Part shown: piece by piece, positions 7,413 to 15,396 of the stretch
How the letters are laid out: each line of letters opens with the position of its first letter
Position numbering within the stretch: the stretch's first letter is position 1
Assembly: GCA_009784995.1 (NCBI GenBank)
Contig: WQXE01000005.1
Span: 1 to 27,214, forward strand
DNA from: Treponema sp.
Lineage (GTDB): Bacteria > Spirochaetota > Spirochaetia > Treponematales > Breznakiellaceae
Length of the DNA stretch: 27,214 nucleotides
Direction: 5' to 3'
Notes under the pieces: generated by a model
Database searches by the model: none
Told to the model about the DNA's origin: nothing
What the model saw: only the letters and a program-made list of their open reading frames with translations
Position numbers and translations under genes: made by a program

Positions 7413-7679
7413 ATGACAGAAAAGATTGTTAAAGTTATAAACAGAGCGGGTATTCACGCGCGCCCTTCGGCGCTCCTGGTTCAGACAACAAAAAACTTCT
7501 CATCAAATATTTATCTGGAAAAAGGCGCGGACAGAATTAACGCTAAATCAATTATGGGTATTATAACCCTTGGCGCGGCTTACGGAACAGAATTAAAGAT
7601 TATCGCCGAAGGAGAAGACGAAGAAAAAGCGGTAGAAATGCTTATAAAATTGTTCGAATCCAAGTTTGAGGAAGAATAA
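7413..7679 (+). CDS. ptsH: Phosphocarrier protein HPr
   Basis: An 88-residue HPr. His15 in AGIHARPS is the site phosphorylated by enzyme I. Ser46 in NAKSIMG is the regulatory site for HPr kinase and is intact, which fits its position directly after hprK. The ATG follows AAGGAAAGAG. No ptsI (enzyme I) and no sugar permease are in the window. HPr may therefore act mainly as a regulator that passes phosphate to soluble EIIA proteins such as the one at 2834-3280. Confidence 0.96.
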   Translation: MTEKIVKVINRAGIHARPSALLVQTTKNFSSNIYLEKGADRINAKSIMGIITLGAAYGTELKIIAEGEDEEKAVEMLIKLFESKFEEE

Positions 7680-7688
7680 CCCAATTAA

Positions 7689-9413
7689 ATGAAAAAGATT
7701 AAACAACGCCACGAACATTCAATATTTAAAGTTAGAATTCTAATTTTAATTTATTCGCTTTTATGTATTTTAACAGTACTTTTTTCCCGAAACTTTTTTA
7801 GGGAAACTCTTGACAACGGTTCGATACCTGAACGTTTGAACTTAATCGTATTTTTTACAATTCCCGCGATGCTGATGATTGTTTTGGGGATTTCGGTCTT
7901 TCATCTTCTAGCGGATTTTATATCAAGGCGGCCCGGAAGTAAATTCAATGTAAGGCTTATAGTTTACTTTTCTGTTATCGTTTTATTTTCTTTAATGCCG
8001 ATAACATTGATGACAACTACAGCGTTAAACGAAATTATCAGATTTTGGCACAACATTGACGCTCCCGCCGCAAATACAGCGGCAAACAGTTTTGTCGCGG
8101 ATAATTATTCGCTTCATATGGAACGTTTTGAAAATATCATAAGACAAAATGATTTAAACAATAAAGATATAACCGCTGTTCAGGTTTTTCGCCTGACAGA
8201 TGACGGAATATGGAATGAAATTTCCTTTACAGGAGATGAAATTTTCAAACTGCCTTTTCCTCCTTCGCTGGAAAATGGTTTTACATCAAGAGAAATGCCG
8301 CGTGATCAAGGAACAATCCGTTTTGTGCAGCGATTGCCGCAAAATACAATCCGTTTAATAAGTTACAACCTTGTCCCTTATTTTGACAGCGGAAGAGCCG
8401 CGTTGGAAAATCAAATTAACCGTTTAGAAACATTAAACGAACTAAGAAATAATATACAGCCGCTTTTAGTTTATTTTTACATTGTATTTTGTCTACCAAC
8501 TCTTCTTATGACTGCGATAATAGCGATTTCATTTACGCGCAGGATAACCCACCCAATTGTAGAATTAACTTCCGCGATACAACGCGTCGCGGAAGGGGAT
8601 TTTTCCATTCAAATACTTACACGCCGCGATGATGAACTTGGCATTTTAATCCGTTCATTTAATTCGATGGTGCAGGATTTGGAAAAATCAAGGACAGCGC
8701 TTTTAAGAAATGAAAAAATTTCGATATGGCAAAATATCGCGCAGCAGCTCGCGCACGAAATAAAAAATCCCCTTACCCCCATAAAACTTTCCGCGGAACG
8801 CGTATTGCGCAGGTGGCAAAATGATCCTGACAGCTTGGGAGAAATCCTTGAAAGTTCCATGATGGCGATTATACAGGAAACAGAAAGTCTTTCTACATTA
8901 CTTAATGAATTTAGAACATTATCAAAACCGATGGAACCTGCCAATTCCTTAAGCCTGCCCGCGAATAATTTAAAAGAACCTATCGAAGAAGTTATAAACG
9001 CTTATTCCAGTTCATATCCAAAAGTAAAATTTGACATTGAACGCATTCAAGCCGACATGCTGGTAAAAATCGACAAACATCGTATATCTCAAATTTTTAC
9101 AAACATTGTAATAAACGCGATAGACGCCATGAATGGCAGAGGTACAATCGAAGTACGCACCGATCTTGTTAAAAAGAGAGAAGTCAGTTATTGTAGAATA
9201 AGTATTAAAGATTCGGGAAAAGGAATAAATACCGAAGAAGGTCAATTAATTTTTACACCATATTTTACAACAAAAAAATCAGGCACAGGTTTAGGACTTC
9301 CAATTATCGAACGAATTGTAAATGAACATGGCGGCGCTATCTGGTTTGATTCCGCGGAAGGTATTGGAACAACTTTTTACATTGACCTTCCGTCAAGCAA
9401 AGAAGGAACATAA
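7689..9413 (+). CDS. NtrY-like membrane sensor histidine kinase
   Basis: A 574-residue inner-membrane kinase. Hydrophobic segments lie at about 15-33, 49-72 and 84-106, then an extracytoplasmic region of about 150 residues and another helix at 259-282. A HAMP linker (about 283-335) leads straight to the dimerisation domain, with phospho-accepting His356 in AHEIKNPLTPI. The ATPase domain has an N box (NIVINAIDAM), DSGKGI and GTGLGLPI. The topology and the SAERVLRRW sequence after the H box resemble NtrY. Unlike typical NtrY, there is hardly room for a PAS domain between HAMP and the H box. The stop overlaps the regulator start by one base (TAATG), so kinase and regulator are a translationally coupled pair. 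The ligand is unknown. Confidence 0.9.
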   Translation: MKKIKQRHEHSIFKVRILILIYSLLCILTVLFSRNFFRETLDNGSIPERLNLIVFFTIPAMLMIVLGISVFHLLADFISRRPGSKFNVRLIVYFSVIVLFSLMPITLMTTTALNEIIRFWHNIDAPAANTAANSFVADNYSLHMERFENIIRQNDLNNKDITAVQVFRLTDDGIWNEISFTGDEIFKLPFPPSLENGFTSREMPRDQGTIRFVQRLPQNTIRLISYNLVPYFDSGRAALENQINRLETLNELRNNIQPLLVYFYIVFCLPTLLMTAIIAISFTRRITHPIVELTSAIQRVAEGDFSIQILTRRDDELGILIRSFNSMVQDLEKSRTALLRNEKISIWQNIAQQLAHEIKNPLTPIKLSAERVLRRWQNDPDSLGEILESSMMAIIQETESLSTLLNEFRTLSKPMEPANSLSLPANNLKEPIEEVINAYSSSYPKVKFDIERIQADMLVKIDKHRISQIFTNIVINAIDAMNGRGTIEVRTDLVKKREVSYCRISIKDSGKGINTEEGQLIFTPYFTTKKSGTGLGLPIIERIVNEHGGAIWFDSAEGIGTTFYIDLPSSKEGT

Positions 9414-10795
9414 TGCCAACGATTCTTATAATTGATGATGAACCCGGTATAAGATCTACTCTTTGTTCAATTTTAGAAGATGAAAAATATAAAGTTTTTA
9501 CAAGCGAAGACGCTGTCGCGGGGATTGAAACATTAAAAACTGAAGTTATAGATTTAATTTTTTTAGACGTACTTTTACCAAAACTTGGCGGAATTGAAGC
9601 GCTGGAAAAAATACGCAAAGAATGGCCGATGATAGAAATTGTCATGATTTCGGGTCACGCGAATATTGATATGGCGGTACGCGCTGTAAAACTTGGCGCT
9701 TTTGATTTTTTGGAAAAACCTCTGTCGCTTGATAAAGTACTTACTGTCTGCAGAAACGCGCTTGCTTTAAGAAAGCTGCGCGTAGAAAATAAAAACTTAA
9801 AAAAAATGAGCCGCTTTACCCGCGAAGATATAATCGGAACAAGCGCTCAAATAAAAAATATCCGCGAAATTGTAAAACAATCAGCAGGTAGTGACGCGCG
9901 GATTCTTATCACGGGCGAAAACGGCTCCGGAAAAGAAGTGATAGCCAGAGCCATTCACATGTTTTCCGCGCGCGCGGATAATCCTTTTATCGAAATAAAT
10001 TGCGCGGCGATACCGGAAAATTTAATAGAAAGCGAATTATTTGGGCATGAAAAAGGAGCTTTTACAGACGCGATTTCTACGCGCAAAGGGCGTTTTGAAC
10101 TCGCGCACGGCGGCACTCTTTTTCTTGACGAAATCGGCGACATGAGTTTATCCGCGCAGGCAAAAGTGCTGCGGGTAATTCAGGAACAAAAAATTGAAAG
10201 GCTTGGCGGAGAAAAAACAATTGAAACCGACGTGCGGATAATAGCGGCGACAAATCAAGATTTGGAAAAAGCCTGCGAACAGGGACGTTTCAGGCAGGAT
10301 TTATTTTTTAGATTAAATGTAATACCCATACACAGCCCGCCTTTGCGGGAACGCACGGAAGATATTCTCCTTCTTTTATGTCATTTTTTAAAGCTTCATG
10401 AAAAAGAAATAACACTGGAACCGCAGGCTATGGACATTCTTGTTTCACATGACTGGCCAGGAAATGTACGGGAATTAAAAAATCTCGCCGAAAGAATATC
10501 GGTTATGCATCAGGGTGATGTTATAAACGGCGCGGATTTGGAAAAATTATTAAATAAAAAAGAAAAATTACCGTTAAACAACGAACAATCTGATTTAAAG
10601 TCAAAATTGCCGGAAAATATCCTGGAGAGGAATTTTAATGAAGCAAGGGATAATTTTGAAAAACATTATTTAGAGTTCCAACTTTTTAAAAACAATGGTA
10701 TAATATCCAGGACAGCGGAGGCTATTGGAATTTATCCGAGTAACCTTCACGCCAAGTTGAAAAAATACAGTATTACCGTACATAATAAAACTTAA
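9413..10795 (+). CDS. NtrC/NtrX-family sigma-54-type response regulator
   Basis: A 460-residue regulator with three domains. The receiver (1-120) has acidic residues Asp8 and Asp9 and phospho-acceptor Asp52. The AAA+ sigma-54 interaction domain (about 140-365) has Walker A GENGSGKE (168-175) and Walker B TLFLDEIG. The C-terminal Fis-type helix-turn-helix includes AEAIGIYPSNLHAKLKKY. The loop that contacts sigma-54 reads GAFTDA (215-220), where the classical sequence is GAFTGA. Asp replaces Gly at position 219, while the Thr most important for sigma contact is kept. It should activate sigma-54 promoters when phosphorylated by the kinase encoded just before it. Targets are unknown and no convincing -24/-12 promoter was found in this window. 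Confidence 0.92.
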   Translation: MPTILIIDDEPGIRSTLCSILEDEKYKVFTSEDAVAGIETLKTEVIDLIFLDVLLPKLGGIEALEKIRKEWPMIEIVMISGHANIDMAVRAVKLGAFDFLEKPLSLDKVLTVCRNALALRKLRVENKNLKKMSRFTREDIIGTSAQIKNIREIVKQSAGSDARILITGENGSGKEVIARAIHMFSARADNPFIEINCAAIPENLIESELFGHEKGAFTDAISTRKGRFELAHGGTLFLDEIGDMSLSAQAKVLRVIQEQKIERLGGEKTIETDVRIIAATNQDLEKACEQGRFRQDLFFRLNVIPIHSPPLRERTEDILLLLCHFLKLHEKEITLEPQAMDILVSHDWPGNVRELKNLAERISVMHQGDVINGADLEKLLNKKEKLPLNNEQSDLKSKLPENILERNFNEARDNFEKHYLEFQLFKNNGIISRTAEAIGIYPSNLHAKLKKYSITVHNKT

Positions 10796-10810
10796 ATGTA
10801 AGGAAGAATT

Positions 10811-11413
10811 ATGAAAGAGTTAACGAGCCGTCAAAAACAAGTGCTCAACTTTATAGCCGATTACATTAAGAAAAATTCATACCCGCCAACGATAAGGGAA
10901 ATAGCCGAACATTTCGCTATTTCTGTAAAAGGAGCGCATGATCATATTACTGCCCTAAGAAAAAAAGGACATTTAAAACATACAGAAAAACGTCCTAGAA
11001 CTATGGGTCTAACCCAAAAAAGGCCGGAAGACGCCGACTTAATGGAAATCCCGTTACTTGGAAGCGTTGCCGCGGGTATTCCGCTTTTATCCGAAGAAAA
11101 TTTCGACGGGAATATTATGTTTCACCGTTCCATGCTGCGAAAAAATAAAAAATATTTCGCTCTTACTGTAAAAGGCGATTCCATGTCGGGTGCGGGGATT
11201 TTGGAAGGTGATACCGCGATTATAGAAAAAGTAAATACAGTCAGAAACGGCGAAATCGCAGTCGCGGTTATAGACGAAGCTGTAACGCTTAAAAAGTTTT
11301 ACAGGGAAAATACGCGTATTAAATTACAGGCGGAAAACCCCGCTTACAAACCAATTTACAGCCAGGATGTTAAAGTGCTCGGAAGGTTGTTTACAATTAT
11401 CCGTTCTTATTAA
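10811..11413 (+). CDS. lexA: LexA repressor (SOS regulator)
   Basis: A 200-residue LexA. The N-terminal winged helix-turn-helix (1-65) begins with LTSRQKQVLNFI and contains PPTIREIAEHF. The cleavage site Ala88-Gly89 lies in SVAAGIPL. The S24 peptidase-like domain has catalytic Ser124 (KGDSMSG) and Lys161 (TLKKF). RecA filaments normally trigger self-cleavage here and release SOS genes. The ATG has AAGGAAG upstream and lies 15 bases after the response regulator stop. No separate operator or promoter is obvious in that gap, so lexA seems to be read from within the hprK run or from a promoter inside the regulator gene. The recognition helix (SVKGAHDHITAL) could bind a box different from those of E. 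coli or Bacillus. Confidence 0.94.
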   Translation: MKELTSRQKQVLNFIADYIKKNSYPPTIREIAEHFAISVKGAHDHITALRKKGHLKHTEKRPRTMGLTQKRPEDADLMEIPLLGSVAAGIPLLSEENFDGNIMFHRSMLRKNKKYFALTVKGDSMSGAGILEGDTAIIEKVNTVRNGEIAVAVIDEAVTLKKFYRENTRIKLQAENPAYKPIYSQDVKVLGRLFTIIRSY

Positions 11414-11416
11414 TGT

Positions 11417-12403
11417 ATGCCAGTATCAGCGAAAAACGTATATATTTTTCTTGGTCCCGAACTTGGCAAAAAACAGGATGTCATTGACGTTATAAAAGAA
11501 AAATTATCAAAGTCATCCGTACCTGAGGAATTCAACTATTACGCCGGTGAAACACCTGTAAGTGAAATATCAGACACCCTTTTAAATATCAGTTTATTTT
11601 CCGACTCCCGTATTGTCTATATTAAAAACGCGGAACTAATAAAGAAAAAAGACGAAATTGAACTTCTTTCTTCCTGTGTAGAAAACATGGAAGAAAAAAC
11701 TGTTTTAATATTACTGTCTGATGAATTAAAAATAACCGCGGGTCTGGAGGATGCTGTATTAAAAAACAGTTCAAAAAATAATAAACAAATTTTTTATGAA
11801 ATGTTTGAGAAAGAAAAACACGAATGGCTAAAACAGTTTTTCCGACGAAACGGTTTTAATATAGACAGGGACTGCGCTAACACAATTTTGGAGCTTGTGG
11901 AAAATAATACAGACGCGCTAAAACGCGAATGTTCAAAGTTAATGATATTTTTACAAAAGGACGCGAACAGAGAGATTACTTCAGAGGAGATTGAGAAGTG
12001 GCTTTCGCATAACCGCGAAGAATCGGCGTTTGTGCTTTTTTCTCGTATAGCGGTTGGTGATTTATCAAAGTCATTGGAATCAATATCGGTAATGTTAGCG
12101 GCGAAGCAAAGCGCGCAAAGCATTTTGGCAGGGCTCGCCTGGTGTTTTAGAAAATTATACGATTATTTAACTCTGCTGGAAGAAGGAAACGGAAATAACA
12201 GTTTTGAATTAAAAAAAATAGGGTTATCATCTCCAAAAGCAAAAGACGATTACGCCGCGGCCGCAAATCGATACGACTTTGAATCTGTGGAAAGCTGTCT
12301 TGCCCTTACTGCTGAGTATGATATGCTTTTGCGATCCCCTGTAGCAGTCATGGAAAACATCCTAATGGACAGATATATACTTAAAATAATTAAAAATGGC
12401 TGA
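11417..12403 (+). CDS. holA: DNA polymerase III delta subunit
   Basis: A 328-residue clamp-loader subunit that opens the sliding clamp. It resembles the family throughout: N-terminal strand VYIFLGPE, the LFSDSRIVYIKNAE segment around residues 59-72, and the C-terminal collar with WCFRKLYDYL and a terminal MENILMD helix. Delta subunits lack an intact ATP site, and none is seen. The ATG lies three bases after the lexA stop, with no recognisable ribosome site, so translation is probably coupled to lexA. Sequence conservation in this family is low, so the assignment rests on pattern and length. It is the last gene of the six-gene run; a repeat element with a small hairpin follows. Confidence 0.87.
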   Translation: MPVSAKNVYIFLGPELGKKQDVIDVIKEKLSKSSVPEEFNYYAGETPVSEISDTLLNISLFSDSRIVYIKNAELIKKKDEIELLSSCVENMEEKTVLILLSDELKITAGLEDAVLKNSSKNNKQIFYEMFEKEKHEWLKQFFRRNGFNIDRDCANTILELVENNTDALKRECSKLMIFLQKDANREITSEEIEKWLSHNREESAFVLFSRIAVGDLSKSLESISVMLAAKQSAQSILAGLAWCFRKLYDYLTLLEEGNGNNSFELKKIGLSSPKAKDDYAAAANRYDFESVESCLALTAEYDMLLRSPVAVMENILMDRYILKIIKNG

Positions 12404-12414
12404 GAATAATCTCT

Positions 12415-12497
12415 CGCAAAGGCGCCAAGACGCAAAGTTGTAGTTCGCTAACTTTTTCTAACCCTTTGCGCCCCTGCGTCTTCGCGTGATAAAATTT
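12415..12497. repeat. Dispersed inverted-repeat element, copy 1, with terminator-like inner hairpin
   Basis: The left arm at 12415-12437 is made of 8-base units (CGCAAAGG, CGCCAAGA, CGCAAAG). The right arm at 12464-12489 has the complementary style (CTTTGCG, CCCCTGCG, TCTTCGCG), then TGATAAAATTT. The seven inner bases of each arm pair perfectly and the outer parts imperfectly. Positions 12464-12496 match 24218-24250 in 31 of 33 bases. Within the loop, AAAGTT (12434-12439) and AACTTT (12450-12455) pair and are followed by T-rich sequence. The element fills the gap between the convergent holA and hybrid-kinase genes and could stop transcription from both sides. Confidence 0.75.
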
Positions 12498-12504
12498 CAG
12501 AATA

Positions 12505-15276
12505 TTATATTTGTACTAAGTATTCTTCAATGGCTTTGACGGTTTCGTCGAAATCACTGTGCAATAAATTTTCGGAAATAACACTTAAACATTCTTTAAC
12601 AGACTGAGGCCAGTTATTTTGTTTTATTTCTGTAAGTAAGTTTTTGGCGGTTTTTTTGTTGTATTCCATACATGCCGCTTTAATTTCCAGTAACTTTTCT
12701 TTTAATACGCCAAGATCACCTTCTGTTTTAACAGATTCTTCTCTTTGGCTTTCTTTTGATTCAAACTTATGTATAACTGTATATAATAATTCCATAAACG
12801 AAGGAAGTTTCATTAAAATTAGATTTATATTTTTTTCACGCGCCGCCTGCTCGAGCTTCGCGGCTTCCGAAGAAAGATCAGTTTCATTCACATTGGCAAG
12901 AGCGCTTTTCATCGCGTGAATATTTATAATAAATATGGAAAGATCGTCAGCTCTTCGGCATTTATTTATATATATAGCTTCCAACAATGACGTTGCCTTT
13001 TTAGCGTCGCGAATAAAATATTCCGCCAATTGAGGATCAAGAGCCGGCAGAATAATCCCATTAACAAATTGATCTTTTTGTTTGATCGCGTCCTGAAGGA
13101 CTTCGGGCGGCTGTATGTCGCGCACAAATTTGTTAAGAGCGATATTTAACTGGCGGACATCTATCGGTTTTGAAATAAAACCGTCGAATCCGTTTATCAT
13201 GAATATTTCCGCCTGCCCCGCGAGAGCGTTTGCTGTTAAGGCGATAATCGGTTTTGTATAATCCATACCGCGAATAAGCTGTGTCGCTTCCATTCCGTCC
13301 ATACCAGGCATCATGTGATCCATAAAAATTATATCGTAATTTTTTCCTTCCCTGATTTTATCTACAGCTTCATATCCGCTGGTCGCTAAATCAATTGATA
13401 AACCATAAGGCGCCATAAGACCTTTAGCGACATATAAATTTGTTTCTACATCATCTACGACTAAAACGCTTCCATATGGCATAAAATCCCGTTTTATCTG
13501 CATGGTTCTCATTTTCGTTACATTTGAAAAGTTAAGCTGCATAAGATTATCCGCGAGTTCTTTACCCAATGGATCGTAATCCATACATTTTTGCGGCAGC
13601 TTTACAACAAATTTGGAACCCATTCCCGGCGAACTTTCTATATGGATTTCGCTGTTCATAAGCTGTAATAAATTGCGCGTAATATTCATGCCAAGCCCCG
13701 TACCTACTGTTGTCCTGTTCGCTTCCATGTTAAAACGCGAATATTCACTGCCAAGTTTTTGAACCTGCTCTTCTGTCATACCCTGTCCTGTATCAATAAT
13801 ACTGAAAATCATCGTAACATCAGAGCTGCTTTCGTCCATTGGTTCAAGAGAGACACAAAGATTAACCATACCTTCCTGTGTATATTTAAAAGCGTTGGAA
13901 AGCAGATTATTCAAAATTTGTTTAATACGAAGTTCATCCCCATAAAGCATAACAGGAACATTTTCATCAACATCAAGCCTGAACTCAATCGGTTTACTTT
14001 CATAACGCATCATGTTAATTTGGACGGTATCGTGAATAAGGCTCGCGATATCATATTGTGAACAATTAATTTCCAGTTTACCCGCTTCAATTTTTGACAA
14101 ATCAAGTATGTCGTTAATAATGCCAAGCAAAAGGTCCGCGGAATTATAAATTCTTTCAAGCGCGTCTTTTGTAACTTGTCCAAGCGTATTATCCTGAAGT
14201 TGAATTTCCGTAATGCCTAAAATCGCGTTCATCGGAGTGCGGATTTCATGGCTCATTTTCGCTAAAAACTCGCTCTTTGCCTTGCTGCTTTCCAGCGCGA
14301 TTTCCGCTTTACGGCTTTCCGCCATCATCGCTTTTTGTTCTCTTAAATCCCTTATGTACTCTGTTACGGTAAACTCTCCCTTATACCTTACCCTGACACA
14401 TGTAACTTCCGCGGGGATTTGTTCGCCGTCCAGTTTTTGATGCGTCCATTCAAAACGGCTGTAACCTTCATCAAACGCTTTTCCAACAAGCTGTCCGCCT
14501 TTTTCTGTAGACAAAATACCGTCGCTCTGGTATTCAGGAGAAAGTTGATTAAATTTTTCTATAAATTCCTGTTTACTGGAAAGACCAAATAGATTAACCG
14601 CTTCCTGGTTACAATCAATAAGACGCATATTATTATCCCAAAAAATGGCGCATAACGGAGCGGCGTCAATCATTATCTGAGTACGTTCATCAGCTTCGCG
14701 CATTTTAGTAATTTGAATATTGCGGTTTACTGCAGTACTCATCATAAGCCCCGCGGATGTTAATATGCCAACCTCTTCGTCAAGGAAAGTTCGTTCATTG
14801 CGGCAGTCATCAATACTAAAAAAACCCCAAAAATCACCTTCTAAAAATAATGGAATAAATAATATGGATTTTATTTCGTAATATCCCAAAAAATCCTGGT
14901 CTTCTTCGGATAAATCCTTAACCGGCGCGTTTATATTCATTCCTTGCAGGAATTGCTTTTCCCATTCCATTTTCATACTGTATGGAAAATGCAAACCATG
15001 CGGGATCTGCTTGCATTCCATGCCGTATTCACTAAGCCATTCGTAGCGCAGAATAAAATGCTGTTCATCATTAATCGTTTCGTTGCGCCATATTTGAACG
15101 CGATCAACATCCAAACATTGCCCTAAAAGACCAAAACATTTAATCAATGTATTTTCAAACGAAGCGCTGGAATTATTTGTTAAAAGGATTGTAACGGCGG
15201 TATTTACCGTATCTAAAAGGCGGGTTAATCGAATATGCTTTTCTTTCTCTATATTAAGTTTTTTGGAGAAAAACAT
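12505..15276 (-). CDS. Soluble hybrid histidine kinase GAF-PAS-HisKA-HATPase-REC-Hpt
   Basis: A 923-residue multidomain kinase with no signal peptide or membrane helix, so it senses inside the cell. A GAF domain (about 20-190) and a PAS domain (about 200-315) precede the histidine kinase core. His343 in SHEIRTPMN is the autophosphorylation site. The ATPase domain shows NNLLSNAFKY, DTGQGM and GTGLGM. A receiver domain (about 598-715) has Asp653 in MDHMMPG, and a C-terminal Hpt domain has His787 in IHAMKSAL. The complete His-Asp-His chain implies a phosphorelay to a separate regulator, but none lies next to it. The ATG at 15276 follows AAGGATG. It is divergent from the alpha-xylosidase gene, so it may control the glycan locus, although nothing in the sequence proves this. 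Confidence 0.93.
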   Translation of the reverse strand: MFFSKKLNIEKEKHIRLTRLLDTVNTAVTILLTNNSSASFENTLIKCFGLLGQCLDVDRVQIWRNETINDEQHFILRYEWLSEYGMECKQIPHGLHFPYSMKMEWEKQFLQGMNINAPVKDLSEEDQDFLGYYEIKSILFIPLFLEGDFWGFFSIDDCRNERTFLDEEVGILTSAGLMMSTAVNRNIQITKMREADERTQIMIDAAPLCAIFWDNNMRLIDCNQEAVNLFGLSSKQEFIEKFNQLSPEYQSDGILSTEKGGQLVGKAFDEGYSRFEWTHQKLDGEQIPAEVTCVRVRYKGEFTVTEYIRDLREQKAMMAESRKAEIALESSKAKSEFLAKMSHEIRTPMNAILGITEIQLQDNTLGQVTKDALERIYNSADLLLGIINDILDLSKIEAGKLEINCSQYDIASLIHDTVQINMMRYESKPIEFRLDVDENVPVMLYGDELRIKQILNNLLSNAFKYTQEGMVNLCVSLEPMDESSSDVTMIFSIIDTGQGMTEEQVQKLGSEYSRFNMEANRTTVGTGLGMNITRNLLQLMNSEIHIESSPGMGSKFVVKLPQKCMDYDPLGKELADNLMQLNFSNVTKMRTMQIKRDFMPYGSVLVVDDVETNLYVAKGLMAPYGLSIDLATSGYEAVDKIREGKNYDIIFMDHMMPGMDGMEATQLIRGMDYTKPIIALTANALAGQAEIFMINGFDGFISKPIDVRQLNIALNKFVRDIQPPEVLQDAIKQKDQFVNGIILPALDPQLAEYFIRDAKKATSLLEAIYINKCRRADDLSIFIINIHAMKSALANVNETDLSSEAAKLEQAAREKNINLILMKLPSFMELLYTVIHKFESKESQREESVKTEGDLGVLKEKLLEIKAACMEYNKKTAKNLLTEIKQNNWPQSVKECLSVISENLLHSDFDETVKAIEEYLVQI

Positions 15277-15334
15277 TAAAACGCATCCTTAAAATAATAA
15301 TTCCTGGCGTATTTTAATATATCAATCGCCGCTG

Positions 15335-15364
15335 TTCCATTGTATACTGTTTATGATATATAAT
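15335..15364 (+). promoter_or_regulatory. Candidate promoter of the xyloglucan operon
   Basis: TATAAT at 15359-15364 is preceded by TTCCAT (15335-15340) at 18 bases; the -35 box is poor. The start of transcription would be near 15371, giving a leader of about 26 bases that contains AAGGAGA before the ATG. This is the only good -10 box in the 120-base divergent gap. No clear catabolite-response or other operator was seen. Confidence 0.5.
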
Positions 15365-15396
15365 CTATAAATCAAAACTATTTAAGGAGAAAAGTA

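Noticed and set aside
8046..8062. TGGCAC resembling a sigma-54 -24 box
   Set aside because: It lies inside the sensor kinase gene and has no GC-containing -12 box at the proper spacing.
12415..12497. CRISPR array or tRNA in the repeat region after holA
   Set aside because: The units are 8 bases without spacers, and no cloverleaf arms or CCA end are present.
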